Shown piece by piece: positions 26,733 through 35,407 of a stretch of DNA of 64,000 nucleotides. The position numbers and the translations under genes are program-made. Source of the DNA: DASXUG01 sp036504995 (GTDB lineage Bacteria; Pseudomonadota; Gammaproteobacteria; Burkholderiales; Methylophilaceae); the NCBI GenBank assembly GCA_036504995.1, contig DASXUG010000017.1, positions 186,001 to 250,000 of the forward strand. The letters run 5' to 3'. The notes under the pieces were generated by a model. The model made no database searches. It was given only the letters and a program-made list of their open reading frames with translations, and was not told the origin of the DNA. Position 1 is the stretch's first letter. Each line of letters opens with the position of its first letter.

Positions 26733-27866
26733 TTACTCAAAAAAATCTTTCACCTTATCTAGCCAACTTTTTGCGCGAGGGCTGTGTTTGCCCGCATCTT
26801 GTTGATTAATTGCCTCTAATTCACGCAACAACTCTTTTTGGCGTTCATTCAATTTGACAGGGGTTTCAACCACTACGTGACACATTAAGTCGCCATTTTC
26901 GTTGCTGCGTAATGGCTTGATGCCTTTACCGCGTAATCTAAATGTGGCGCCCGATTGGGTTTCTGCAGGGATTTTCATTTTTGCATGACCATCCAGCGTA
27001 GGGATTTCAATTTCGCCACCTAAAGCTGCAACGGTGTAGCTGATTGGCATTTCACAATGTAAATCACCACCCTCGCGTTGGAATACAGAATGCGCTTTGA
27101 GGTGAACGACCACATATAAGTCGCCTGGAGGTCCGCCATTAACGCCAGCCTCGCCCTCGCCACTTAAGCGAATACGATCGCCTTCATCCACACCAGCGGG
27201 TATTTTGACGGAAAGCGTTTTATGTTGTTTAACACGACCACCGCCAGTACAGGTTGGGCAAGGATCTTTCACCATTTTGCCTGTACCATGACATTTGGGG
27301 CAGGTTTGTTGCACAGAGAAAAAACCTTGTTGCATACGCACTTGGCCGTGACCGCCGCAAGTCGTACAGGTGACTGGGCTAGTGCCTGGTCGTGCACCAG
27401 AACCGTGACAGGTTTCACATTCAGACATCACTGGGATGCGGATTTTGGTTTCCGTACCACGTGCGGCATCTTCGAGCGAAATTTCCATGTTGTAACGCAA
27501 GTCTGCGCCACGATAAACATTGGAACGCTGGCCACCTCCACGTGCACCACCAAAAATATCACCAAAGATATCACCAAAAGCATCGCTAAAACCGCCTGCA
27601 CCAAAGCCTCCAGCGCCACCAGCGCCCATGCTTGGATCTACGCCAGCATGGCCGTATTGGTCATAAGCGGCGCGTTTTTGTTCATCAGATAAAATCTCGT
27701 AGGCCTCTTTGGCCTCCTTGAATTGTTCTTCAGACTTTGGGTTGTCTGGGTTGCGGTCGGGGTGATACTTCATCGCGAGTTTGCGATATGACTTTTTAAT
27801 TTCTTCATCAGAAGCATCGCGATTTACGCCTAGTACTTCATAAAAATCTTTTTTAGATGCTGCCAT
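26733..27866 (-). CDS. dnaJ: Chaperone protein DnaJ
   Basis: This 377-residue J-protein is the co-chaperone that stimulates DnaK ATPase. It has the J domain with HPD (KYHPDRNPDNP), a Gly/Phe-rich linker, and four CxxCxGxG zinc repeats (CETCHGSG, CTTCGGHG, CPKCHGTG, CPTCTGGG). The last repeat has the CxxCxGGG variant. A substrate-binding C-terminal domain follows. It is downstream of dnaK with a stable hairpin between them. Confidence 0.98.
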   Translation of the reverse strand: MAASKKDFYEVLGVNRDASDEEIKKSYRKLAMKYHPDRNPDNPKSEEQFKEAKEAYEILSDEQKRAAYDQYGHAGVDPSMGAGGAGGFGAGGFSDAFGDIFGDIFGGARGGGQRSNVYRGADLRYNMEISLEDAARGTETKIRIPVMSECETCHGSGARPGTSPVTCTTCGGHGQVRMQQGFFSVQQTCPKCHGTGKMVKDPCPTCTGGGRVKQHKTLSVKIPAGVDEGDRIRLSGEGEAGVNGGPPGDLYVVVHLKAHSVFQREGGDLHCEMPISYTVAALGGEIEIPTLDGHAKMKIPAETQSGATFRLRGKGIKPLRSNENGDLMCHVVVETPVKLNERQKELLRELEAINQQDAGKHSPRAKSWLDKVKDFFE

Positions 27867-27920
27867 ACTTAATCCAATTAATCAGAAGTTAAACAACTTG
27901 AGTTGAACATCTGGAGTTAA

Positions 27921-27948
27921 ACATAAAGCCCACAAGTGGGCTTTATGT
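27921..27948 (-). terminator. Hairpin between dnaK and dnaJ, possible partial terminator
   Basis: ACATAAAGCCCA and TGGGCTTTATGT form 12 perfect pairs with a 4-nt loop. On the transcribed minus strand it is followed by only TTT, so read-through is expected. It may lower dnaJ relative to dnaK or stabilise the dnaK 3' end. Confidence 0.6.
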
Positions 27949-27968
27949 CGATTTAGTGTGAAGATGTA

Positions 27969-29891
27969 TTAGTCTTTTTTCACTTCTTCAAACTCAGCAT
28001 CAACCACTTCGCCATCCACTGATTTCTCAGCTTGTGGTTGAGCAGCGCTTTCAGTGTTGTCAGCAGCTTGTTGCTCTGCGTAAACTTTTTCGCCAAGTTT
28101 TTGTGAAGCTTCCATCAAGGCGTTGGTTTTTGCTTCGATAGTAGCTTTGTCGCCTTCTTTCATCACATCTTCAACGTCTTTAATCGCGGCTTCAATTTTA
28201 GCTTTTTCATCAGCATCCAATTTGTCACCGTGTTCAGTGAGTGATTTTTTAACGCTGTGTACCATGCCGTCTGCACTGTTACGGGCATCAACTAACTCAC
28301 GCAATGCCTTGTCTTCTTCTGCGTGGCTAGCTGCATCTTCTTCCATACGTTTGATTTCTTCTTCACTCAAGCCACTATTGGCTTTAATCGTGATTTTGTT
28401 TTCTTTGCCAGTCGCTTTGTCTTTTGCTGAAACATGCAAAATACCGTTGGCATCAATATCAAACGTTACTTCAATTTGCGGCATGCCACGTGCTGCTGGT
28501 GGAATATCGCTCAAGTTAAATTGACCCAAGCTCTTATTGCCAGCAGCCATTTCGCGCTCACCTTGCAACACTTGAATAGTCACAGCGTTTTGATTGTCTT
28601 CAGCGGTTGAGAATACTTGTGATGCCTTGGTAGGAATCGTTGTATTTTTCTTGATGAGTTTAGTCATCACGCCGCCAAGCGTTTCAATACCCAATGACAA
28701 TGGCGTTACATCAAGCAATAGAACGTCTTTTACATCACCTTGCAACACGCCACCTTGAATCGCCGCGCCAACCGCTACAGCTTCGTCAGGGTTCACGTCT
28801 TTACGTGGCTCTTTGCCGAAGATTTCTTTCACTTTTTCTTGCACTTTAGGCATGCGGCTTTGACCGCCAACCAAAATCACGTCAGAAATATCACTGATTG
28901 AAACACCAGCATCTTTCAATGCAGTGCGGCATGGTGCCATGGTGCGTTCAATCAAGTCTTCAACTAGGCTTTCTAACTTGGTACGTGTGATTTTTACGAC
29001 CAAGTGCTTAGGGCCAGTGGCATCTGCAGTGATGTAAGGCAAGTTCACTTCAGTTTGCGCACTAGATGAAAGTTCGATCTTTGCTTTTTCAGCCGCTTCT
29101 TTAAGACGTTGTTTTGCTAGTAAATCGTTACGTAAATCCAAGCCGCCATTGTCTTTTTTGAACTCATCAGCCAAGAAATCAATTAAGCGATTGTCAAAGT
29201 CTTCACCACCAAGGAATGTGTCACCGTTGGTTGAAAGTACTTCAAATTGGTGTTCACCATCAATGGCAGAAATTTCAATGATAGATACGTCGAATGTACC
29301 ACCACCTAAGTCATAGACAGCAATTTTACGGTCGCCTTCTTGTTTATCCATACCAAAAGCCAGCGCAGCAGCGGTTGGTTCGTTAATGATACGTTTAACC
29401 TCTAAACCAGCAATACGGCCTGCATCTTTAGTCGCTTGGCGTTGACTGTCGTTAAAGTAAGCTGGCACGGTAATTACGGCCTCAGTCACTTCTTCGCCCA
29501 AATAGTCTTCCGCTGTTTTTTTCATTTTGCGTAAAACTTCAGCTGAAATTTGAGGTGGCGCCATTTTTGTGCCGCGAACTTCTACCCATGCATCGCCGTT
29601 GTCAGCTTTGGCAATGGTGTATGGCATTAAGCCGATGTCTTTTTGTACTTCTTTCTCTTCAAAACGACGACCAATTAAACGCTTTACTGCGTAAAGTGTG
29701 TTTTTAGGGTTGGTCACCGCTTGGCGTTTGGCTGGCGCGCCAGCTAAGATTTCGCCATCATCTTGATAGGCGATGATAGAAGGGGTTGTGCGAGCGCCTT
29801 CTGCGTTTTCAATCACACGTGGCTTGCCACCTTCCATCACTGCTACGCAAGAGTTAGTGGTGCCTAAGTCAATACCGATAATTTTACCCAT
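27969..29891 (-). CDS. dnaK: Chaperone protein DnaK (Hsp70)
   Basis: The 640-residue Hsp70 begins GKIIGIDLGTTNSCVAVMEGG. It contains the nucleotide-binding signatures VYDLGGGTFDVSIIE and VILVGGQSRMPKVQ, the linker DVLLLDVTPLSLGIET, and the acidic C-terminal tail ending EFEEVKKD. GAGGAACAAATAAA precedes the ATG. It has its own sigma-32-type promoter 60 nt upstream in addition to the grpE one. Confidence 0.99.
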   Translation of the reverse strand: MGKIIGIDLGTTNSCVAVMEGGKPRVIENAEGARTTPSIIAYQDDGEILAGAPAKRQAVTNPKNTLYAVKRLIGRRFEEKEVQKDIGLMPYTIAKADNGDAWVEVRGTKMAPPQISAEVLRKMKKTAEDYLGEEVTEAVITVPAYFNDSQRQATKDAGRIAGLEVKRIINEPTAAALAFGMDKQEGDRKIAVYDLGGGTFDVSIIEISAIDGEHQFEVLSTNGDTFLGGEDFDNRLIDFLADEFKKDNGGLDLRNDLLAKQRLKEAAEKAKIELSSSAQTEVNLPYITADATGPKHLVVKITRTKLESLVEDLIERTMAPCRTALKDAGVSISDISDVILVGGQSRMPKVQEKVKEIFGKEPRKDVNPDEAVAVGAAIQGGVLQGDVKDVLLLDVTPLSLGIETLGGVMTKLIKKNTTIPTKASQVFSTAEDNQNAVTIQVLQGEREMAAGNKSLGQFNLSDIPPAARGMPQIEVTFDIDANGILHVSAKDKATGKENKITIKANSGLSEEEIKRMEEDAASHAEEDKALRELVDARNSADGMVHSVKKSLTEHGDKLDADEKAKIEAAIKDVEDVMKEGDKATIEAKTNALMEASQKLGEKVYAEQQAADNTESAAQPQAEKSVDGEVVDAEFEEVKKD

Positions 29892-29950
29892 TTTATTTGT
29901 TCCTCTTTTAAATCTAAAATATTTTAATTTGTAAATAACTGCTTGATAGT

Positions 29951-29979
29951 TAAATGGGGTTTACCTTTTAAATTTCAAG
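29951..29979 (-). promoter_or_regulatory. Sigma-32 heat-shock promoter upstream of dnaK
   Basis: Read on the minus strand, CTTGAAA (29979-29973) is followed after 13 nt by CCCCATTTA (29959-29951). This agrees closely with the enterobacterial RpoH consensus and has the same spacing as the grpE promoter. Confidence 0.88.
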
Positions 29980-30040
29980 AGTTAATTTTTTCGTTTGTTT
30001 AAGCCGCTTTGGCTGGCTTCTTCATAACTTGGTTTTACTA

Positions 30041-30559
30041 CTACGCTTTTGGTTTAATCACCATGACCAGTGCTGGACGTAATACGCGCTCATTCAAGGA
30101 GTAACCTTTTTGTAATACGCTTAAAACTGTGTTTGGCTCACCTTCAGCTTCAATCGCGCTAATGGCTTGATGTTTGTTAGGGTCAAACTTTTCGCCCACA
30201 GGGTTGATTTCAGCAATATTGAATTTTTCAAACACGCCAAGTAATTGTTTTGATGTAAGTTCAACGCCATTTTTGTAGCTTTCAACGGTTGCATTTTCAA
30301 CTAACAATGCAGCATCTAAACTATCTTTAACCGCCAACAGTTCGCCTGAGAACTTTTCCAGCGCAAACTTACGTGCCTTATCAATATCGTCTTGCGCACG
30401 ACGGCGAATATTTTCACCTTCTGCTTTGACATAAAGTACGGCGGCTTTTTGCTCTTCAAGCTGCGCTTCAAGCGCAGCAATGCGCTCTTCTGAGCTAACC
30501 TCTACAACCGTGGGCTCAGTTTCAACTTTTGATTCAGGGGTTTGGTCATCTTGTTGCAT
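30041..30559 (-). CDS. grpE: Nucleotide exchange factor GrpE
   Basis: 172 residues. A disordered acidic N-terminus is followed by a long coiled coil (residues about 20-75) and the C-terminal wing with NPVGEKFDPNKHQAIS and GYSLNERVLRPALVMV. It releases ADP from DnaK. It is the first gene of the grpE-dnaK-dnaJ group. Confidence 0.97.
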   Translation of the reverse strand: MQQDDQTPESKVETEPTVVEVSSEERIAALEAQLEEQKAAVLYVKAEGENIRRRAQDDIDKARKFALEKFSGELLAVKDSLDAALLVENATVESYKNGVELTSKQLLGVFEKFNIAEINPVGEKFDPNKHQAISAIEAEGEPNTVLSVLQKGYSLNERVLRPALVMVIKPKA

Positions 30560-30604
30560 GGTATTCCTTTGTCATTGATTTTACTTTTTTACTGCAATGG
30601 TCAC

Positions 30605-30633
30605 TAAATGGGGGTGGTTAATCCCATTTCAAG
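30605..30633 (-). promoter_or_regulatory. Sigma-32 heat-shock promoter upstream of grpE
   Basis: On the minus strand CTTGAAA (30633-30627) and CCCCATTTA (30613-30605) are separated by 13 nt. The promoter lies in the 92-nt gap after the LPS operon and gives a leader of about 40 nt. Confidence 0.88.
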
Positions 30634-30651
30634 CATTCTTAATAAATTTTT

Positions 30652-31644
30652 TTATAGGGGATTATTTTTTGCGAAGGCTTGAGGTGATGTAAAGCGAGCA
30701 ACGCTCTTTAAAACCTCATCTACACTCGGGACGACGCCTTTTCCACCCAGGTTTATTGCCATACTGTGGTTGCCAGCATATGCACCATTAAGTGCGGGGA
30801 AGGTGTCTGTGTAAAGGGCAATGGTAGGGATATTTAGTGCCACTGCCAAATGCATCAACCCAGTATCTACGCCAATTGCAGCTTGCGCTTTTGCCGTAAT
30901 CTGGGCGAGGGTAGCTAAATTGGATTTTGGCAAGACAATAGCCTCAGCGACTCGCGCGGCAATCGTCTCAGCACGTGTAAGCTCTGAAGCATTTGCCCAA
31001 GGTAACACTAGTGTAAATCCTTGTTTATGCAACTGCTGTCCCAGATTAATCCAATGACAATTGGGCCATAGTTTTGAATCGCGACTGGTTGCGTGAAAAG
31101 CCATCACAAAGTTTTCTGGCAATGGCGCTAGTGCGATATCGTGTGTCAATGACAAACCATAATCTGGCGCAGAGGTTGGATTATTGTAAGCAAAAACCTG
31201 AGCCGCCAAAGCACGGTTTTGCTCCAAAGCATGTTGCTGACGCGTCACCATATAGGTGCGATGATAAAACAAAGCAGCTAAAGGCTCGCGCGCGCATCGG
31301 AAATTTTGCCCATGACGTGAGCCTGTTGCTAAAGTCGCAAGTAGGGCGCTTTTAAGCAAACTTTGCGCATCTAGAATTACATCATAGCGCTGATTTTTTA
31401 GCTGACGTTTGAATGTAGAAAACTCCAGCCAAGTTGCCCATGAAAATAAATGCTTGCGCCAACGGCGAACTGCCACAGGGATAACCTTGCGCACTTTTGG
31501 GTGCAGCGTAACAATATCGGCAAAACCTTCTTCCACTAGCCAATCAATATTCGCCGTGGGGACGTGTACGAGAATATCTGCAATGATAGGCAGACAGTGA
31601 ATAATGTCGCCCATGGACGAAGTTTTGACGATGAGGATATTCAT
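30652..31644 (-). CDS. waaC: LPS heptosyltransferase I
   Basis: This 330-residue GT9 enzyme transfers the first L-glycero-D-manno-heptose to Kdo of lipid A. It begins MNILIVKTSSMGDIIHCLPI, with the family IDWLVEEGFADI segment and the C-terminal nucleotide site GVDTGLMHLAVALNIPTIALYTDT. Length is typical of WaaC. It is the last gene of the seven-gene minus-strand operon and uses the ADP-heptose made by the hldD-gmhA-hldE genes at 42.9-45.9 kb. Confidence 0.92.
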   Translation of the reverse strand: MNILIVKTSSMGDIIHCLPIIADILVHVPTANIDWLVEEGFADIVTLHPKVRKVIPVAVRRWRKHLFSWATWLEFSTFKRQLKNQRYDVILDAQSLLKSALLATLATGSRHGQNFRCAREPLAALFYHRTYMVTRQQHALEQNRALAAQVFAYNNPTSAPDYGLSLTHDIALAPLPENFVMAFHATSRDSKLWPNCHWINLGQQLHKQGFTLVLPWANASELTRAETIAARVAEAIVLPKSNLATLAQITAKAQAAIGVDTGLMHLAVALNIPTIALYTDTFPALNGAYAGNHSMAINLGGKGVVPSVDEVLKSVARFTSPQAFAKNNPL

Positions 31645-31656
31645 ATTTCTTAGGGC

Positions 31657-32706
31657 CTATGCAAGACTCGCTTGTAACTTTTCAAGCACTTGTTGGGGGC
31701 GAATACTATCCATACATGGGCTTGAACTGCTGCATATAGGCTTGCAATCCAATTCTGCACTTTTGAAGCAGGCACAGTCACTACCAATAACAACTTCTTT
31801 AGGTTGATAATGTGGGGCCACAGAGCGAATCGAGTTGCCAACTGCATATAACCCAATGACGGGAACACCCAAGCCAGCAGCAAAATGTAATGGGCCAGTG
31901 TCACCTGCAATAAATAGCTTGGCACAGCTTATTAACGCTAAAAAATGAGATAAATCGGTGATGGCTGGAATGACATTGATATTAGCATCTATTGCTTTAA
32001 AGTCAGCAAGCAAAGCGCGCTCTCTTGTATTAGTCCCCGCTGAAAACGCTAATGAATAACCTGCATTTTTGGCAAGCTTATAAAATTCATACCACTTTTC
32101 TAAAGACCACTCTTTTTTAAGTTGAGAGGTCGCCAAGTGACACAAAACCGTATTAGGTGGAATGATTGCACGCACTGCGTTAATGGCAGCTTGTTGAGCC
32201 GTAATGCTGAGTTTTAAATCACTTTCTGGCTTAATGCTCCCTGGTTTAATACCCCACTTTGCAAGCAGTTGCAGATGCGTTTGGGCGTAGACGGGGCTAA
32301 GTGTATCAATGCTCACCGTGTCGGTATAACCAATCTTTTTTATTAGCCCTTGTTTATGCTCGCGATATGAAAGTCTGACAGGGGCAGCAGATAATCGACT
32401 GAATATTGCACCTCTGTCGTTGCCGCCAAAGTCTACCGTTTGGTCAAAGTGCTCTTGCCTAAGTGCCTTGATGAGTGGCCATGTTTCTTTAATATTCGCT
32501 TTTCCACGTTTTCTGGGCACAGCCCACAGCTTATCAATGAATGGTGAATTCTCTAGTAAGGGCGCCATTTCTGCAGCTATTAAAACATGCAGTTCCGCCT
32601 GTGGGTAATGCAATTTAATTGCCTGCAGCGCAGGTGTAATGAACACTGTGTCACCAAAGTACTTAAATTGAATGGCAAGGATTTTTTTCGGGTTAAGCCG
32701 TTGCAT
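31657..32706 (-). CDS. GT9 heptosyltransferase, WaaQ/heptosyltransferase III-like
   Basis: The 349-residue GT9 protein has the opening KKILAIQFKYFGDTVFITPALQAIK, the YTDTVSIDT middle, and the GDTGPLHFAAGLGVPVIGLY donor site. A C-terminal Cys-rich SDCACFKS...CKPICSSSSPC region resembles the WaaQ group, which adds a branch heptose. Exact linkage cannot be read from sequence. It lies 12 nt upstream of waaC. Confidence 0.8.
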   Translation of the reverse strand: MQRLNPKKILAIQFKYFGDTVFITPALQAIKLHYPQAELHVLIAAEMAPLLENSPFIDKLWAVPRKRGKANIKETWPLIKALRQEHFDQTVDFGGNDRGAIFSRLSAAPVRLSYREHKQGLIKKIGYTDTVSIDTLSPVYAQTHLQLLAKWGIKPGSIKPESDLKLSITAQQAAINAVRAIIPPNTVLCHLATSQLKKEWSLEKWYEFYKLAKNAGYSLAFSAGTNTRERALLADFKAIDANINVIPAITDLSHFLALISCAKLFIAGDTGPLHFAAGLGVPVIGLYAVGNSIRSVAPHYQPKEVVIGSDCACFKSAELDCKPICSSSSPCMDSIRPQQVLEKLQASLA

Positions 32707-32723
32707 GTGTATACGTTTAATCC

Positions 32724-33482
32724 CTACTTGTTGTTTCTTAATGCCATGAGTTTAAGGTATTTGTAATAGGTGGTTTCAGCATTGTATACGGCGAGTATGA
32801 AACCCATACGACCATCTAATATGCCAAGCTTTAAAATGTATGTTCGAATAAAAGCCCATAGCCCACGAAATATGGCACTTAATAAACCACTGTGTTTGTA
32901 TTTGGCCATCAATGCGGCAGCGCCATCGGTTGAGTATCTGTTCAGCTTGAGAAGCACATCTTCTAAATTGTTATAGCTCAGATGGATTAACGGGGATGAC
33001 AGTTTTTTAGTCTGACATTTTGTTATCAGTTTTTCGTGAACAATATCTTCGCTGAATGCGGCTTCATCGCGTTTAAATAATCTAGTGACATAATCTGGGT
33101 TCCAGCCAGAGTGATTAATAAACTGCCCGCAAAAACTCGACGATCTTGGAATTTGAAAGGCTGTATTTTGTGGAGTCGATTTTATCGTATTTTCTATCTC
33201 CAGCCTTAATGCTTCTGACACACGCTCATCCGCATCAATGGATAATACCCAGTCATGAGTTGCTAAGGCTAGTGCGCGATTTTTTTGCTTGCCAAAGCCT
33301 TGCCAGTCTTTTGCAATGTCGACCTTAGCACCAAAGGCGCGGCATATTTCGACTGTGCGGTCTGTGCTCCCAGAGTCCAGAACGACTATTTCATCGACCC
33401 ATTTGACGGAAGATAAGCACGCTAAGATGCTGTCTTCTTCATTTTTAGTGATAATGATGACTGAGAGTTTTGGTGAGTTCAA
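32724..33482 (-). CDS. GT2 glycosyltransferase, WaaE/KdtX-like
   Basis: 252 residues. The GT2 domain has SVIIITKNEEDSI, VLDSGSTDRT, QGFGKQKNRAL and the DADE metal motif at 83-86, followed by HSGWNPDYVTRLFKR. This matches the WaaE/KdtX family, which adds beta-glucose to heptose I of the LPS core. The start is TTG at 33482, the only candidate before the first strand. It is 17 nt upstream of the GT9 gene. Confidence 0.8.
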   Translation of the reverse strand: MNSPKLSVIIITKNEEDSILACLSSVKWVDEIVVLDSGSTDRTVEICRAFGAKVDIAKDWQGFGKQKNRALALATHDWVLSIDADERVSEALRLEIENTIKSTPQNTAFQIPRSSSFCGQFINHSGWNPDYVTRLFKRDEAAFSEDIVHEKLITKCQTKKLSSPLIHLSYNNLEDVLLKLNRYSTDGAAALMAKYKHSGLLSAIFRGLWAFIRTYILKLGILDGRMGFILAVYNAETTYYKYLKLMALRNNK

Positions 33483-33516
33483 TTTTTGAGCTGTTTGTTG
33501 AGTAATGGTTAGAGAT

Positions 33517-34317
33517 CTAACCGAGGTCTATTTTTAGGCGCTTAAAGATTCTTGATCTTAGATAGCTTAATTTAATTGGATTTTTCAGGTCGGGCAAGCC
33601 ATCATTATCCCAGTTTGCTAGCCTTTTAAATAACTGATGAGCCATAAACTCCTTATCTGCACCCCTGCAGTAGTGTTTAATCTCTGATATTACTTCAGAA
33701 ATCCTAATATTATTGATTCTTAACACTTCAGAAAGCGCAGTTTGCTCTACCGTATGCTCTTTAACTCCAGCGGCTTTTAGGGCGTCCAGTAAGTAAATAG
33801 CATCTTCGAAAATTGGAATATGAGCCTCAGATGCGCCAATAATTCCGCTGTTATACATATGAGACTCTTTAGGCGAGTACGCATAATGACCGCTGTTTGG
33901 CAACATTGTATCAAATTGCTTAATAGATGGATAAGGATTGATCTTTTCTAGGCGATTTAAAAAAACTTGTTTGGGTGAGATAGCCGCTAGAATTGGAAGT
34001 AATGACTTTTCAATAATGGTATCCGTATCTAAAAATAGAATAGGGCATCGAAAAGTTCTTAACGCATCGAGCATTACACATGGTTTTACTCGAAAAGTGT
34101 AACTCCAGTTTTGTGAGTATTCTGGAATTAGTTCTTTAATGGATATGACTGTGACCCCCAGACTCTTAAAAAAATCGGGAGTGGCTGTGTAAATCACTAC
34201 GTCAGATTTATTTAGGGTATGGTGCTTGAATAAAGTGGCTAAACTGTAAATAAGCTCAAGTTTATAACGCTTAATATCGCCATATTCCATATATATAAAT
34301 TTAGCATTAAGCGGCAT
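33517..34317 (-). CDS. Putative GT-A glycosyltransferase of unknown specificity
   Basis: The 266-residue protein is not an obvious member of a named family. A Rossmann-like start, the FLDTDT metal-binding DxD motif at 97-100, and the HMYNSGIIGASE stretch suggest a nucleotide-sugar-dependent GT-A enzyme of the GT8-like class. Its ATG lies inside the end of the upstream GT9 gene (11-nt overlap), so coupling is likely and it belongs to the LPS core operon. Confidence 0.6.
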   Translation of the reverse strand: MPLNAKFIYMEYGDIKRYKLELIYSLATLFKHHTLNKSDVVIYTATPDFFKSLGVTVISIKELIPEYSQNWSYTFRVKPCVMLDALRTFRCPILFLDTDTIIEKSLLPILAAISPKQVFLNRLEKINPYPSIKQFDTMLPNSGHYAYSPKESHMYNSGIIGASEAHIPIFEDAIYLLDALKAAGVKEHTVEQTALSEVLRINNIRISEVISEIKHYCRGADKEFMAHQLFKRLANWDNDGLPDLKNPIKLSYLRSRIFKRLKIDLG

Positions 34318-35401
34318 GTTGTGAGATCGCCTTAGTCATATTGATAATATCCTCTGGCGGAATAGCGCTAATGTCGCGTGACTCTGTCTGAATTGAAAAT
34401 GCCTGCAATTCGTCAGGTAATCGCCAGATGGGATTGATGGCATTATTGAATAAGCTGATTACAGGTTGGTTTGTGCTGATGGCTAGGTGCATCAAGCCCC
34501 CATCTGCAGCGATAATGAGTGCTGACTCAGCCATCACTTTTTGACATTCCTTTAGGCTGGTTTTCCCCACCAAACTTTTTATTTCAAAAGTATCATCTTG
34601 CAACAACAGTATTTTTTCTACAAAAGAAGCGCCATTGTCACTACCTACCAGCACTACATTTTCCTTACCCATTTTTTTGAGGGCTAAAACAACCTCATAC
34701 CAGTGTTTGTAAGTTCTGGTGGGGTCTGCGCCGCCTATGGCGAGTGTCATTATATCCGTTTTATGGGCTATAGGTTCCGCGACTGGTATAGGGCCGAGTT
34801 TTTGATGTGCATGAAAGAGTAATTGTTCATGACTAAGCTTTGCATTCAGTGCTTCAGCAATTCTTTTCGTTGAGTAAAGTGCGCGATTAATTTCTGGGCC
34901 TGAAAATTTACCAAACACGGAGAACCAAGGCAGGCGCCTAGAGAGACGTAACTTATGACGAATTGACCGCCACTTCAAACTTGACACAATTACAAAGTCA
35001 TATTGGTTTGCATCAACTTTAGATTGATCTGACTCAACCCTATTCAGCCATGGATCATCTGCAAATAGTAAGGCTATATGCGGCGGAGAGAATAGATCCA
35101 CTTGAATGCCGTGTTCCTTTAATAGAGACCTTGGTGCAAGATCCATTAGGGCATCCCCAATTTGTGGAACATCATAGTAAAGCCACAAACACGTTTTCCA
35201 TTGTGGTTTTATCTGATTGACCAGATATTTTTTTTGACCACTCAATCGATAGGCGAGTAACCGTCGAAATGAGCGCCATCCTAGTTTAGATAGGCCTTTC
35301 TCTAACAAATAGGTACGTTTGTTAGAGTGTATAGGCTGCTGGATGGTTTGAGAAATAGAGTCTATTGCCTCTTTAGTCAAAAAACGTTTTAAGCATTTCA
35401 T
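34307..35401 (-). CDS. GT9 family glycosyltransferase (divergent heptosyltransferase)
   Basis: 364 residues with a long, charged N-terminal extension of about 60 residues before WKTCLWLYYDVPQIGDALMDLAP. The GT9 C-terminal site AADGGLMHLAISTNQPVISLFN is present, but the usual His-containing D(S/T)G(L/P)xH variant begins with DGG. It therefore lies outside the WaaC/WaaF groups and its sugar is unknown. Six nt follow the O-antigen ligase gene. Confidence 0.75.
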   Translation of the reverse strand: MKCLKRFLTKEAIDSISQTIQQPIHSNKRTYLLEKGLSKLGWRSFRRLLAYRLSGQKKYLVNQIKPQWKTCLWLYYDVPQIGDALMDLAPRSLLKEHGIQVDLFSPPHIALLFADDPWLNRVESDQSKVDANQYDFVIVSSLKWRSIRHKLRLSRRLPWFSVFGKFSGPEINRALYSTKRIAEALNAKLSHEQLLFHAHQKLGPIPVAEPIAHKTDIMTLAIGGADPTRTYKHWYEVVLALKKMGKENVVLVGSDNGASFVEKILLLQDDTFEIKSLVGKTSLKECQKVMAESALIIAADGGLMHLAISTNQPVISLFNNAINPIWRLPDELQAFSIQTESRDISAIPPEDIINMTKAISQHAA

Positions 35402-35407
35402 ACGAGA

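Noticed and set aside
28123..28524. 133-residue open frame antisense to dnaK
   Set aside because: It is a shadow of the strongly biased dnaK codons. It has no ribosome binding site and no recognisable domain.
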